Source: Pseudofabraea citricarpa
Taxonomy: Eukaryota > Ascomycota > Leotiomycetes > Helotiales > Dermateaceae
Direction of reading: 5' to 3'
DNA length: 64,000 nt
Assembly (NCBI GenBank): GCA_029641185.1
Contig: JAPWGK010000003.1
Location: forward strand, 806,001-870,000
The stretch's first letter is position 1, and the number at the start of each line of letters is the position of its first letter. The notes below the pieces were generated by a model. It was not told the DNA's origin, searched no databases, and worked only from the letters and a program-made list of their open reading frames with translations. Position numbers and translations under genes: made by a program. This document shows, in pieces, positions 21,220 through 32,015 of the stretch.

Positions 21220-21679
21220 ATGAACACAGTACGCATCCCAATTGCCCATGCAGAACCCGCGCATACCTAGCTAACTAACCTTGTCTAGGTCAAGAGTTTC
21301 TGGGTCGGGTGTATGTGCTTCTCCATCCTGCACGCTCCGCAGCAAAACTGACATTGTCTAAGGGGGGTCGCTATGTGCCGCTGGAGGAATTGCCTATTAC
21401 TTTGCAAAGAAGTCAATCAACGAAGACCGAGCAACCCGCTTTGAGGCCGATCTCCGGCGCAGACAGATCCAGGAGAGTCTCGAGTACTCGAGCAAGCAGG
21501 CGTCAATGGGCAGCAGCGCGATGAAGCCTCCGAAATCAGAACCGTCACCAACCCAAGAGGTCATAGACCCTGCACCGACGAGGCATGCTCCGGACAGCGA
21601 AGCACAGCAAGTACGCGAGAAGAGCAAATACGAAGCCAGCGAGCCATATAGGGCGAAGAAAGGGGACCGGTTCAGTTGA
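21220..21679 (+). CDS. DUF4748 small, probably mitochondrial protein
   Basis: Three exons: 21220-21228 (nine bases), 21289-21310 and 21363-21679, giving 115 residues. The N-terminus MNTVKSFWVGWGSL is followed by a short hydrophobic stretch and the motif GGIAYYFAKKSINEDRATRFE, shortened here as GGIAYYFAKKSI, diagnostic of the fungal DUF4748 family. The C-terminal two thirds is charged, low complexity and probably disordered. A single short hydrophobic helix after a basic start suggests a mitochondrial or membrane location. This is known only as a family pattern. Function is unknown. The two tiny first exons explain why no ORF covers the start. Confidence 0.75.
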
Positions 21680-22232
21680 TCGGTCGCAGGGGTGGTTTAT
21701 TACACAGCTATATGGAAATTGAATGAATAATGTGTTCTGTCACAGGGCCAACCTGGAAGAAGTCCGTGAAACCCGTGTAGGGCAGGCTCTTCTTTGTAGA
21801 CTTACTTGTTGCTGGATGGCGGAGCGCTTTCAAAACATAATGAATTTGTATATTAGGAAAACTCTCAACTTTGGCCGGCGTTGTCTTCCGTTCTTATGAT
21901 GGAGAAAAGCACTCAACGTTCTTGAAGCGTACATCACATTCTGAGACCAAATTTCCGTCTTGATTTCCGGTGCACATTTGTCAGGCAAGACAACTACTGC
22001 AACTAAAATTGCGTATGTTAATAAACAGAGAGGTGGCCTTTTGATTCTTTAGGTAAAAGATGCAGAGACATACCTTCACAGGTAGCTACGTCAAGCTGGA
22101 GCTGGAATGCGCTAGCGTCAAATTTCACCAAAGTCGCGTTCACCCTCGGAGCTTCTACCGTACCACTCCACAACTACATGAGTGCATGCGCATTTGAGCA
22201 CAACTTCTACCGGTGCCTGAAGAACCGGCGCA
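21680..22232. other. Intergenic between DUF4748 and CID genes
   Basis: No gene seen. Both neighbours run on the plus strand, so this is the 3' end of one and the promoter of the next. No repeat or clear motif noticed. Confidence 0.45.
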
Positions 22233-23884
22233 ATGGCATCTCATCAATTTGCGATCGCGAAAGCTTCATTCTCTGCAGGACTATTGCGGCCTGATCCCAC
22301 TTCACTATCACGAGAAGCTATCGCGCATTTCCATTCTCTGCTGAACACGGCTGTTCAGCAATGCTCCCCAAGAAACGTCCAGGTTTGATCATACACCCTA
22401 TGGACCCGTAAATCCGATGACTAAATGATCCGCGAGCATAGAAATGTAAGCAATGGATAGTGCAGAACGTTGTTCAGTCTACAGCAAGATTCGCAGCATT
22501 AGGGAAATATTTGACAGCTCTGGCATCTTCGTTCACCGAGGCCGCAAAATCTCAAGACACTTCACCAACAAACCGAGAACCCTCAATCAAGAGGAGAAGA
22601 ATCCATATTCTATACATATTAAATGATATTCTCTACCACGCCAAATACCACATCCATGATGCTTCGATTTCCAGCAAGGTTCAGCCAATACTGGTGGACT
22701 TGATTACAACCACTGCATCATTCAAGGATTGCCCCAAACACCAGAGAAAGGTTTTGGACTTACTGGATTTGTGGGAGGATAAGGGCTATTATTCAGCAGA
22801 ATACATCGACAAACTCCGTGAGACAGCCAGGAATGCGTCTGAATTTGGGGGTCTCTTCTCAGCGGAAACTGCGCTATCTGAAGCTGGAACACGAGATACT
22901 ACTGTCAAGGTCACGAAGGCGGCACCGTACGTCATGCCAGCATTTCACGGTGATTCCTCAACACCGTGGTTCGATTTACCTGCTGGCAATCTTATGCCCC
23001 ACATCGTGCCCAATTCGACACGTCCCATAAACCCCGAGTTAATAAAGCCTTTACAACTTGTGGCTGGGCCTGCTGACGAGAGTCTGGCTTTCGCTGTAAA
23101 GGCCCTCCTGGATGATGTGGACAAGATATTTGGCTTGGAGGCAGAAGACGGTCTCCTTGCCGACATCGATGAACTTGGCCAGCCTATCATCCTTGACGAA
23201 CTGACAGGTGATGTGGTTGGAGGAGAGGGATACTACGGATGGTCCAGGTCGTTTTGCGAAAGGATGAAGAGACGACGGAAGGGCATTCAAGGGCCGAACG
23301 ATGAGGATGACCGGGGTCGACGAAGCCGAAGCTCAAGCCGAGAACCACGAAAGCGGCGCTACAGCGATTCTGATAGATCAAGCGTGAGTGACCACGGTAG
23401 ACGCCGAAGACGACGATCTTACAGTTCCTCGAGGTCGCCATCTACAGACCATGATCGGAGGGCTATTGGTACCCGCCGCTCACGCTCACCTTTTAACCCA
23501 TCGCACGAGGCAAGCAACAATCTACCACCAAAGCCACTGACATCTTCGTATCCTGTTCCGCCGTCAATGTATCCCCACGGTATCAATCCAAACTTTCCTC
23601 CCCCGCCGCCACCACCACAGCCGCCTTTCACAAACCAAGGCCCTCCTTATGGCAATTGGGTCCCTCCACCTCCGCCTCCACCTCTTCACAACATGCAATT
23701 CAACAATGGACAACAACAATTTGGTTCCTGGCCTCCACCTCCACCTCCCATCCCACCGCCCAATATGCCACCTGGTGGCTGGCAACACCATCAAGCTCAG
23801 GGCAGAGGATACAATAACAATAACAACAACGGCGGTTGGCAAGGCCGAGGTGGTAGGGGAGGTTATCGAGGCAGGGGTTGGTAG
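22233..23884 (+). CDS. CID-domain RNA-processing protein with RS and RGG tail (CHERP/SR140-like)
   Basis: Two exons: 22233-22382 and 22442-23884, giving 530 residues. The first 150 residues form a CID fold (RNA polymerase II CTD-interacting domain), with IHILYILNDILYHAKYH-type helices and LLDLWEDKGYY. A conserved acidic helical segment around residues 240-310 is followed by an Arg/Ser-rich stretch (about 330-390), then long proline runs and a Gly/Arg-rich RGRGGRGGYRGRGW end. This architecture fits CHERP/SCAF-type proteins that couple transcription with splicing or 3' processing in the nucleus. The first exon is needed to complete the first CID helix. An in-frame TGA lies upstream of the chosen ATG. 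Confidence 0.85.
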
Positions 23885-25523
23885 GAAGTTGCCGTCATGA
23901 GCTGACGTTGTAGAGTCCCAAAACAGAAATGGAAAATATGATTAAAAAAAAGACATGAAAGCACGAGGTGAGGGCAGAAGGGGTGCATTACTGGAGTGAA
24001 CGATGATGTAGGTCACATGGCTTGGCTGCGGCGTGGGGGTTCAATTTCAGTGCTTACTGTATGTAAGTATGTCCTGTATGTACGGTATGTATGTGTGTGC
24101 CTGCTTCTCCTGTGCTGCGCTGCACAATTGCTGCAGTCTGGTCGAGTCGATCACATCCGTCAGTCCAAAGCGATGGTAGCCTAAGCCGCCCATGATGGAT
24201 CTGGTGGATGTTGTACATGAACGAGCGAACTAGATGGCGCAGCATGGGGCCGGGCGACGGGTAGGGAGCAGGACCACGAGGGACCACGAGGAACCACACG
24301 TACAATGACGTTGCGATGGGTGCAAGAGGCCGGATGGTGAGTGACAAAGTGTGTACAGTGTACATACAGCAGTAGGGTACAGTAGGTAGCAGGTGGTATT
24401 TGGCTGCACACAACCCATTCAGCCTTCCGATAAGCACTTGCTGTGTACCTGGATGATGTGACGACGTCCTGGACCCTGGACCTCTGATGCTGGAAACTGC
24501 AGAGGCACCGGGTTAAGCGCCAATAATCCAGACATTCCCAATGCGGCCTCGACGATGCTCGAGTCTCGAGTCTCGACACTCGGATTTCGAATCTCGAATT
24601 AGCCAGCCGGCTGAGAAGCCCTCGAGTCAAGTCGCGTACGAAGGGAAAGTTGATGCTTCATCACTATTATTATTGCTTATCTGCCATCGCTGGAGATAAG
24701 CACCCGCCGGGCGAACCCAGTCGGCTTGTGGTTTATGCCCTAAACGTCAGAGTAAGAATTTTAGGGAGCGCGACAAGCCGACGGAAAAGGGAATTGGGCA
24801 ATTTCTTTGTGTTTGGGTACGTATCATCATCACCAACTTCACATCTTAAAAGATCGAGGCGTCCCCGTCCCCGTTCCCGTTTTCGTCCAAAAAGCCTCTT
24901 TCAGTCTCTTGAAGCTCTTGAACCCCCACCTATGTGCACGAGAGATCCGAAGCGGACTAGTCTTACCATCCATACCTTTCTCTTCGCGACACCCCGTTAT
25001 GTTCCCCTCTCGACCATTTCTTGGATATCAGATTCAGAGCTCTTGAGGCCGTTCGTTTCTTGCTTTGGCTGCAGCGTGGGGAGAGAGAGCCTTTGAGGGA
25101 GGACCGATTCGATCGAGGAGGGTGGGATGCTGATGCTGGTTTATGCTGGCTCGTAACGATATATTAACACCCCGCCATCCAGCTCGTCTCGTCCTCGTCC
25201 TCTCGCCCATATCAGGGACCACATTATCAGTGGTCAATGCGATACTGCTCCCTCTTCATATTCATGCTCGGTTTCAGACAACTATGAATATGAATGCCCA
25301 TATATCTTTTATTGTAAGTTGGTTACTGTTCCGTGTCTGAGTCTGCATCTGCCTCTGTCGTCTTGGCGGGGTAGGCATGCCTGGATTTAAGTGTATAGCG
25401 ACGACGACACAATTCTGTCGCCGCGGCGATGATATGGAAAGAAACAAAAAGATGCGAAATGTCAGGTAGACTTTGTACTTTTCAGGTCGTGACACTTCAC
25501 GCAATCGCATCCAAGCTTTCAAA
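23885..25523. other. Long intergenic stretch before the ACT-domain gene
   Basis: No convincing gene in 1.6 kb. ORFs at 24181-24630, 24230-24418 and 24650-25096 have biased, unrecognisable composition. A cluster of CTCGAGTCTCGA-like units lies at 24558-24600. The segment just before the next gene carries a pyrimidine-rich leader and a possible leader intron with acceptor TTTTCAG at 25479-25485. A long 5' untranslated region with several upstream ATGs is plausible. Confidence 0.4.
24558..24600. repeat. Short CTCGAGT-type direct repeats
   Basis: Two adjacent CTCGAGT units followed by CTCGACACTCGG and two TCGAAT units. These give a small patch rich in TCGA palindromes in otherwise non-coding DNA. 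Function unknown. Confidence 0.4.
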
Positions 25524-26723
25524 ATGGAGGTTCGACTACGTTGGCCTACTGACACTTCACAGGAAGGCAACTTCAGCTTGATACACATCCCATTACCACT
25601 CTATTCCTCTCTCATTCAACCTATCCTCCGCGTTCTCTTACCTCATGGTGGTCCCAGTCCACAGAATGGCCAAGACGGGCCCGAGGGGCTTCTAGAAGGA
25701 CTCTCTGCCGACAACAAGCATGGCTTTCTGAACATCAGTGTCACACCCATTGAGTGCTCCATTGTATGCCACACCTCATGGGCTCAGAATGTCTTTGAAC
25801 CTGTTATCAACCGCTTGCCAACAGAGGCTTCAAAGCAGGTTCAGATATCCAAGGAGTCCTATATCGTCTTCTCAGTCAGCAGTGCCGGAATGGAAGCAGG
25901 ACAGAGGGTCATGGATCTGACTGCACCTCTTGCCATGGCAGGCATTCCTATCTTCTTTATCACCACCTACTATACCGACTTTATCCTGGTTCCAAGCAAA
26001 GACCGACACACTGTGGGACAGGCGCTTCTTTCTCGTGGCTTTGAGTTGTCTGAGGACGATTCCACCTATGTGGCGCCAACACCAGGTTCTCACTCCCGAG
26101 GGCCAAGCAACGTGATCCCAGAACCGCCCTCGACTCCACCACCATCGAATGTTGCTGAATTGCAGGTACGAACTTTCGCCCATCTCAGAAAACGCAAGGT
26201 CGTACCATTCGTCACACATGGCTTGCATTTAATACAGTGTTCTGGAAAGGAGAATGGAAGCGATGACGATTTTCCTTCGCGGCCAGGTTCTCATGGTAGC
26301 GGGTCCGATAGGTCAAATACCTGGCTAGAGAATGTTGATTCGAAATTCTTCCTTGGACTTGTTGCGGCTCTTGTCATGCAACCAAAGTTCCTCTCGGTTA
26401 CTCTCACAGAAGACGATGCGCCGTCACTACTCGTTGACAAGTCCTTGCTTTGGGTCTTTGGCCACTCGGTAGCAGGTGATACAGATGGCGACCTTGTCCC
26501 CATCTTCCTTGACCTGGTTGATCTGCCTCTTGAATCAACTGGTATTGTCTGTGGCGTAGCTGGTAAATTGGTGGATGAGATGCGACTCAACGAGGTTCCA
26601 GGCATGACTGGATCAGAACTCTCATACCTCTCCACGGCACGCGCCGGAGCTGTGATTCTATCCTCGGATGGCTCAGCCAGGGCACTTGAGGTTCTACGGC
26701 CTCTTCTAGATGAGCCCGAGTGA
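25524..26723 (+). CDS. CASTOR/GATS-like ACT-domain protein
   Basis: One exon, 399 residues from ATG 25524 (context AAAATGG). The ORF extends 51 bases upstream but without an ATG. Residues about 120-190 give the ACT_7-type segment: KESYIVFSVSS, then PIFFITTYYTDFILVPSKD, and a helix ending GQALLSRGFE. A second half (about 275-399) repeats a similar alpha/beta pattern with LWVFGHSVAG. This arrangement of paired ACT domains is that of the CASTOR/GATS family. Human CASTOR1 is an arginine sensor for TORC1; the fungal role is not established. The Ser/Pro-rich linker at about 190-215 is probably disordered. The assignment rests on fold pattern and segment similarity recalled by eye. Confidence 0.7.
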   Translation: MEVRLRWPTDTSQEGNFSLIHIPLPLYSSLIQPILRVLLPHGGPSPQNGQDGPEGLLEGLSADNKHGFLNISVTPIECSIVCHTSWAQNVFEPVINRLPTEASKQVQISKESYIVFSVSSAGMEAGQRVMDLTAPLAMAGIPIFFITTYYTDFILVPSKDRHTVGQALLSRGFELSEDDSTYVAPTPGSHSRGPSNVIPEPPSTPPPSNVAELQVRTFAHLRKRKVVPFVTHGLHLIQCSGKENGSDDDFPSRPGSHGSGSDRSNTWLENVDSKFFLGLVAALVMQPKFLSVTLTEDDAPSLLVDKSLLWVFGHSVAGDTDGDLVPIFLDLVDLPLESTGIVCGVAGKLVDEMRLNEVPGMTGSELSYLSTARAGAVILSSDGSARALEVLRPLLDEPE

Positions 26724-27103
26724 GAAGGAGCATTTGAAGGAGGAAATATGGGTGGGTGCATGGAATTTATGGCATTGCATCTGCATCTGCAACCACATAG
26801 ACGTTGCCCACGGGCAGGATACGAGGTTTTCTTCTTCCTTGGCCCACGAAAATTTGGTTGGGTGGTTTCTCCAGGTTTCCTGTTTTGCATATGTGGGAGG
26901 ACAAAATAAGCCCGAGGTTGCATTTGCATGGCGTTTTGCTTTTATCTGCTGGGAAGGACCAGCTGCTCTCTGAATTCATGTTTCTTCAGCAGGCCAGTCA
27001 GCGCGCACGTGGAATTAGGGAAAATAAAAAGACTCGACTTCTCATCGTGCTTGTAACTGGTTTTGGTGAACATACTGTAGCAAGAATATGGCAGGAAGTG
27101 TGA

Positions 27104-27141
27104 GGTGTTGGTGTTGGTGGTGGTGGTGGTGGTGGTAGTAG
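27104..27141. repeat. GGT-rich simple repeat
   Basis: A run of GGTGTT units changing to pure GGT triplets and ending in GTAGTA. Simple-sequence repeat in non-coding DNA upstream of the rhodopsin gene. Confidence 0.8.
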
Positions 27142-27360
27142 ATTAATTAGTGGACCGGGATGACGTATCGGAGCTAGGTCCGACCTAGAAGGGAGCAGCT
27201 GGCTGCTTGTTGTTCAAAAGTACTCCGTCGTGTCACTATCACGGCAGAAGAGGTCGAATAGTATGTGGCCGGTACCTGAGACAGTACAGGTTTGCGGGTT
27301 TCACCAATACTTCCTGTGCGGCTTTCCACGGCAAAGCGCTGGCTGTGTGGTGACCAGACC

Positions 27361-27387
27361 AGAGGTATCAGAGGTATCAGAGGTATG
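27361..27387. repeat. Nine-base tandem triplet AGAGGTATC
   Basis: Three adjacent copies of AGAGGTATC, the last ending in G instead of C. Located in the non-coding region upstream of the rhodopsin gene. Confidence 0.8.
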
Positions 27388-28238
27388 CTGTTCCCGGGAA
27401 AGGGATTTGCTCGCTTGGCAGCATCACCATGTTTAGCTGCTCCAGCCACACGAGGAGAGTTCTGTGTTCCTGGGGAATCTAGGTCGAGCGGCTTTCACAC
27501 TGATACTTTTTCTCGAGGCTGTCACTTATCGATACTGTAGCTTCATGGCTGTACAGGAAGTAGTCGTCCTGTAGTGAAGAATGGCTGCCATCTCGGCTGA
27601 GGCATGCGTATCTGACTTTCCCATCGCGGTACGAAAACCAAGCTCGTACCCCGGTATCCTTGTCCCCCTCGTACCCCTGTCGATTGGATGAAAATGCGGG
27701 GAAAGCAACATGATCATTCGATCGTGCTGGAGAATCTCTGTCGCCAGCCATCAGATCTGCCTCTTTCCTTCCTTGCGCCTCCCAAATCTGCAACAGCACC
27801 TACCACCACATCCACATCCATGACCACCACTACTTTCACCCTTCACCCTTCACCCTCCACCCTCCAGCCCGCAGGCAGCGCGCGACGCTTCACCTTCACG
27901 AGCGGTCTTTCTTTGGCTGTCCTGCCATCTGCCAGCGACGACTTACTGCATGCTTGGTCGTTTGAGGCCTAGCCAGCCACGTAATTACTTAAAACTCTGG
28001 ACTATCGAGGTAGGCTGAGGGAAATCAGGAGACAGCGGGGTAGCCAAAAGTCAGCGACGTCACTCGTTAAAGCGTAATTCAATGTATGACCAAGAGCAAT
28101 TCATACCTACCTAGTACGAGTATGTAAGCTACTTGCCGTACATTCCTCTTCTCCTCTTTCTCCTCATTTATCCTTCTTCTTCACTCAATCCCTCCTCTTC
28201 ACACATTCAAACCACCCATCTTCATCAACACCGCCATC

Positions 28239-29205
28239 ATGATTGATCCCGTCGAAGCTCTCATGAAGAAGACCTCTTCCCTCTTGGTGCCAACCTCGAC
28301 ACCTACCCACAGCGTTGGTCCAGTGCCTACCGTTCATCCTGGACCTGCAAAGGTCTTCCAGCATGTCCACAGCACTGGCGTTACTACCCTTTGGGTGGTG
28401 TTCGTACTGATGTTCTTGTCGACCCTTGCCTTCATCTACATGGCGTTCAAGACCCCAGTTGTAAGTGAGCTTGACTGCAATCCCAAATCAGACACTGACC
28501 TCTTGACAGCAAAAACGTCTCTTCCATGTCATCACTGCCTTCATTACCACCTTTGCTACCATCTCATACTTTGCCATGGCCACTGGTGACGGCATTGACT
28601 TTGCTAAGACTGTCATTGTCGAATCACACAAGCGTACCGGAGTTGATACCGTCACCTATGTCTACCGCCAAGTCTTCTGGGCTCGCTATGTCGACTGGAG
28701 CTTGACCACTCCACTTCTCCTCCTCGACCTCGCTTTCCTTGCCGGCCTGAACGGAGCCAACATCCTCGTAGCAATTGTTGCCGATCTCATTATGATCCTC
28801 CTCGGACTCTTTGCTGCTTTCGGACACAACGATGGACAGAAATGGGGATACTATGCCATGGCCTGCGTTGCTTATCTTGTCATTGTTTACCAGCTTGCCA
28901 TCCCCGGCCGTCGTGCAGTCCAAGCAAAGGACAGCAAGACCTCTAAGCTCTTTGTCTCCATTGCTGCGTTCACCGTCGTCATCTGGACTCTTTACCCAAT
29001 TGTCTGGGGTATTGGTGATGGATCTCGCAAGATGAGCGTCGATGCTGAAATTCTTTGCTACGCTGTTCTTGATGTATTGGCCAAGCCCGTATTTGGTTTC
29101 TGGCTCTTGTTTGCACACTCTAAGAGTGTTGCTAGTGTTGAGGGTTTCTGGAGCCACGGATTGTCTGCCGAGGGATCTGTTCGCCTCGACGACGATGATG
29201 CTTAA
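28239..29205 (+). CDS. Microbial rhodopsin, proton-pump type
   Basis: Two exons: 28239-28460 and 28510-29205, giving 305 residues with seven hydrophobic segments. Helix C reads WARYVDWSLTTPLLLLDLA: Asp136 matches the proton acceptor (bacteriorhodopsin D85), Asp147 the donor (D96), with Arg133 (R82) between. The retinal Schiff-base lysine is Lys266 in VLAKPVFG. Having both carboxylates is the pattern of Leptosphaeria-rhodopsin/CarO-type light-driven pumps, not of NOP-1-like sensory opsins that lack the donor. The N-terminal 45 residues are Thr/Pro-rich and extracellular by analogy. Retinal would have to come from a carotenoid pathway, none of which is in this window. Confidence 0.93.
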
Positions 29206-29898
29206 ATGCATTATGAGGGATAAGTACCATACAGATGGGAAAGAAGAAAACATGAGATGCCGTTGTAGATTCTCAAGAAGCCAAGGGAGAAAGATCAGAA
29301 TGGAAATTGGAAGCAGAATCAGAATCGGAATCGGAATATGATTGGAGCGACGCGCGTCTGCACAGTGCATATTGCTGGAGTTCTGCAGGAAAATGTATCA
29401 TTGTACTAATAATACTGCCAATGAGCTCAAAAAAATTGATATTTTAGTCCACAGTTTCATTTCTCTTCATTCGTGATAAAGTGACGATTAACGTGGAAAT
29501 TTGTGATTCTAGAAGTCTTTGGTATGGTGTATTTCCGGCAGTTGGTATGTAGCCCAGCACCAAAATAGGCAAGCGTGAGAGATGAGAGAGAAACCTCGAA
29601 TTGGGCCGGGATGGCAATACGCCGAATCTAACTTTATTTTCTGCTCTTTCTTCCTCTCTCCTTCTCGAGAACGATAACAGGAGGAGCTCAAGAACTCAAG
29701 TAGGATAAATCATTGCTTGAAGCGTTGATATGTGGGAATCTGATGAGATGAGACCGGGCAAGGAAAGGCGGATCTTCTCAACGGCAAAAGGTGTCGCGAT
29801 TGTTCCTGGGCAAAGCCAACAGGTGAGTGAATATTAGATTAATGATTACGATGACTATAAACATGTATATATACTGGCAGCCCATTTACCTTTCCCAC
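29206..29898. other. Convergent intergenic region
   Basis: No gene seen between the 3' ends of the rhodopsin (+) and FAD monooxygenase (-) genes. A short run of GGAAT/CAGAAT units lies at 29310-29340. The rest is AT-rich 3' flanking sequence. Confidence 0.5.
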
Positions 29899-31212
29899 TT
29901 AGTTACTTTTTCTTTTCTTGTCCTCGTTTGCGCCTCCCAACCCCAGCCAGCTGCTCGCTAAAGCCAGGAGCGCCAACAAGCGACCAAAGAGGCCCAGAAT
30001 GAAGACGACGATCCACGGCGGGCCAAACGACTGCATCAGCTCGACAAACTGGCGCGGCGAGTCCTCGGTGAAGATCTTGTGCAGATTCCGCCACGTCTCT
30101 TCGGCGTTGCTGCGCGCGCGCTTCAGCATCTTCTTCTCGTAGACTGCGAAGTCTTGCTTCTTGGCGATGCACCGTGACAACTGCACGGCATCAAGCATGG
30201 CGGCGTTGACGCCTTCTCCCGCAAAGGGCGTCATGAGATGCGCGGCGTCGCCCAGCAGCGTGATCCCTCTTCTGGGCTGCCAGCTGTGGTCTGTCGGCAG
30301 CATGTACAGCGGCGTGTAGCAGACGTCTTCGTTCTGTGCCTCGGCGGATTGGAAACCGTGCGCGATGAGGGACTGGAGTGCTGGTGACCAGTCTGCGAAG
30401 AGCTCCGCGCTCGTGAGGAGAGCTTCCTGAAGCTTGCTTGCACCGCCAGAGAGCGAGGGGAGGAATTCCTCGTCGCGCGTCTGCACCATCACGTAGATGC
30501 GTGCTGAGTCTTGCGAGCCCCGCTGCGACATGATGGCCTTCCTCTGGCCGCATGCGCTGTATGAGCCCTTCCCGACCAGGGCGGCGAGGTCGGCATTCTT
30601 GCTTGTCAGATGTGGGATCGTGAGGGTCAGGTTCTGGACCCCGCTGTATTGCGGTTTGGTATCTGTCAGGACGGGACGGACGCGCGACCATGCCCCGTCA
30701 GCGCCGACGACCAGATCGAAAACGCGCGAGGGCCGGTCTTGGAAATTCAGCTTCCATCTCGGTGCGTCTGCTCCTTCTGGCGGGCTGGGGCTGGGGCTGG
30801 TGCTGGTTGGGAATTCCGCTTCGACGTTGACGAGCTTGTGCTCCCAGTTTATCTTGTCGTCTGGCACCGACGAGAGGAGGAGGGACGTCAGGTCTGAGCG
30901 TGAGATCTCCGGTCGCTCTCCCGAGCCGCTGTCTTGGTATTGGATTCCCCCGTCTTTGTCGGCTATGATCATGTCTTCTGTACAGTCGGTCTTGAGCTCG
31001 TGGAATTTGTCCATCAGTCCACATGCCTTCAGGGCCAGCAGCCCGGACTCAGAATGCAGATCCAAGGAGCCTGATGGTGCTGCTGTGGATGCAGCGTCTG
31101 GTTTGGAGCGCAGGTCAAAGATGGTGTAGTTGATATTCTGAGTCTCTAGTAGAGATGCCAGAGTTAACCCGCCGGGTCCTGCGCCGACTATGGCAATTTG
31201 AGGTTCTTGCAT
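29899..31212 (-). CDS. FAD-dependent monooxygenase (TetX/PHBH-like) with C-terminal membrane segment
   Basis: Single exon, 437 residues from ATG 31212; the frame extends 21 bases further only through a non-ATG codon. The Rossmann motif IAIVGAGPGGLTLASLL lies at residues 6-22, the second FAD/NADPH motif VVGADGAWS near 170, and GDAAHLMTPFAGEGVNAA (flavin ribityl contact) near 325. This is a class A flavoprotein hydroxylase, typically oxidising aromatic or polyketide-like compounds. The last 45 residues contain a strongly hydrophobic helix (PPWIVVFILGLFG then LLALLALA), so the protein is probably membrane-anchored by its C-terminus. The coding sequence is much richer in G and C around 30000-30900 than its neighbours. 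It is divergent from a short-chain dehydrogenase. Confidence 0.88.
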   Translation of the reverse strand: MQEPQIAIVGAGPGGLTLASLLETQNINYTIFDLRSKPDAASTAAPSGSLDLHSESGLLALKACGLMDKFHELKTDCTEDMIIADKDGGIQYQDSGSGERPEISRSDLTSLLLSSVPDDKINWEHKLVNVEAEFPTSTSPSPSPPEGADAPRWKLNFQDRPSRVFDLVVGADGAWSRVRPVLTDTKPQYSGVQNLTLTIPHLTSKNADLAALVGKGSYSACGQRKAIMSQRGSQDSARIYVMVQTRDEEFLPSLSGGASKLQEALLTSAELFADWSPALQSLIAHGFQSAEAQNEDVCYTPLYMLPTDHSWQPRRGITLLGDAAHLMTPFAGEGVNAAMLDAVQLSRCIAKKQDFAVYEKKMLKRARSNAEETWRNLHKIFTEDSPRQFVELMQSFGPPWIVVFILGLFGRLLALLALASSWLGLGGANEDKKRKSN

Positions 31213-32015
31213 TGTGTGTTTGTCTTCGCTCAAGAGGGGTAATATGATAGAATGAATAGGTTGATACTTAGGACTTTGTTTGATGGGGAGAGAGAATTGA
31301 GAACGACAAACCGTGTTGATGTGATTGTGTGCAGGTGGTATGATGAAGGATTTCGAAGGAGAACTAGATGTTTATATAGATCTTGCTTGCTGTGCCATTC
31401 GGTGCCTAACTCTAGGCAGAACTAGTCATTGAACGAGACATGCTGTTGCTATAAGACGGCATGAATTGGAAAACCTCGGTTCCGAGTTTCGGGACCGAAG
31501 TCTGGCTTGGCTGGCTGGGCAATTGGAATTGGAATTGAAATGGCACGACGCGTTCGGCTTACATCTCTGCAGTACAGAATTTCGTACGCTCCATCATCAG
31601 ATTTTGAAGCTCCAACTACCATGGCAGGTTCATCAAGGATGACAGGAGGTTCCAGTTGATACCTTGCCCACGCTATGCGGCGTTTTATTTCAAGCCGATT
31701 CTGCCAGCAAGGAGAGTAATCGCACGTAGACCGCAAGTACAGCTTCGACAGAGGGCAATGCTGGAAACAGCGGTCTTCAAGGACGATGAACCTTTGGGAA
31801 TTAGCGTCCATAAAATACATCGCAGAGCTCAATATATGGTCCACCAGCTCCTGTTGCTTTGATGCCCAAAGCTTGTTTCAAGATGGAGGGGAATGAGCTT
31901 CGCTGCTTGCGCGCCATCAACGTTTACTCTTGCTCTCATACCACAGAACTGACCACAGCAGCTACTAATCCATCACTATACACATCAATTATCTCGACCA
32001 TTTGGATTCTCAACC
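31213..32015. promoter_or_regulatory. Divergent promoter, FAD monooxygenase / SDR
   Basis: About 800 bases between two divergent starts. ORFs at 31449-31844 (-) and 31656-31862 (+) overlap one another and contain nothing recognisable. No motif shared by the two genes was found by eye. Confidence 0.45.

Larger units (their letters stand above)
26724..28238. promoter_or_regulatory. Long upstream region of the rhodopsin gene
   Basis: No gene is supported in 1.5 kb. It contains a GGT/GTT simple repeat (27104-27141), a nine-base triple repeat (27361-27387), and a GATC-N3-CGATC element at 27712-27723 that loosely resembles fungal light-response elements. A long pyrimidine tract lies at 28140-28203, immediately before the rhodopsin start, as seen before highly expressed fungal genes. 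Confidence 0.45.

Noticed and set aside
23885..25523. Protein-coding gene from the ORFs at 24181-25096
   Set aside because: The frames overlap on both strands, contain many low-complexity pieces and show no domain. More consistent with untranslated and promoter sequence.
30191..30691. Antisense-side ORF of 166 codons in the FAD monooxygenase region
   Set aside because: It is on the same strand but in another frame of the GC-rich monooxygenase, Arg/Pro/His-rich, with no domain. The true frame has clear flavin motifs.
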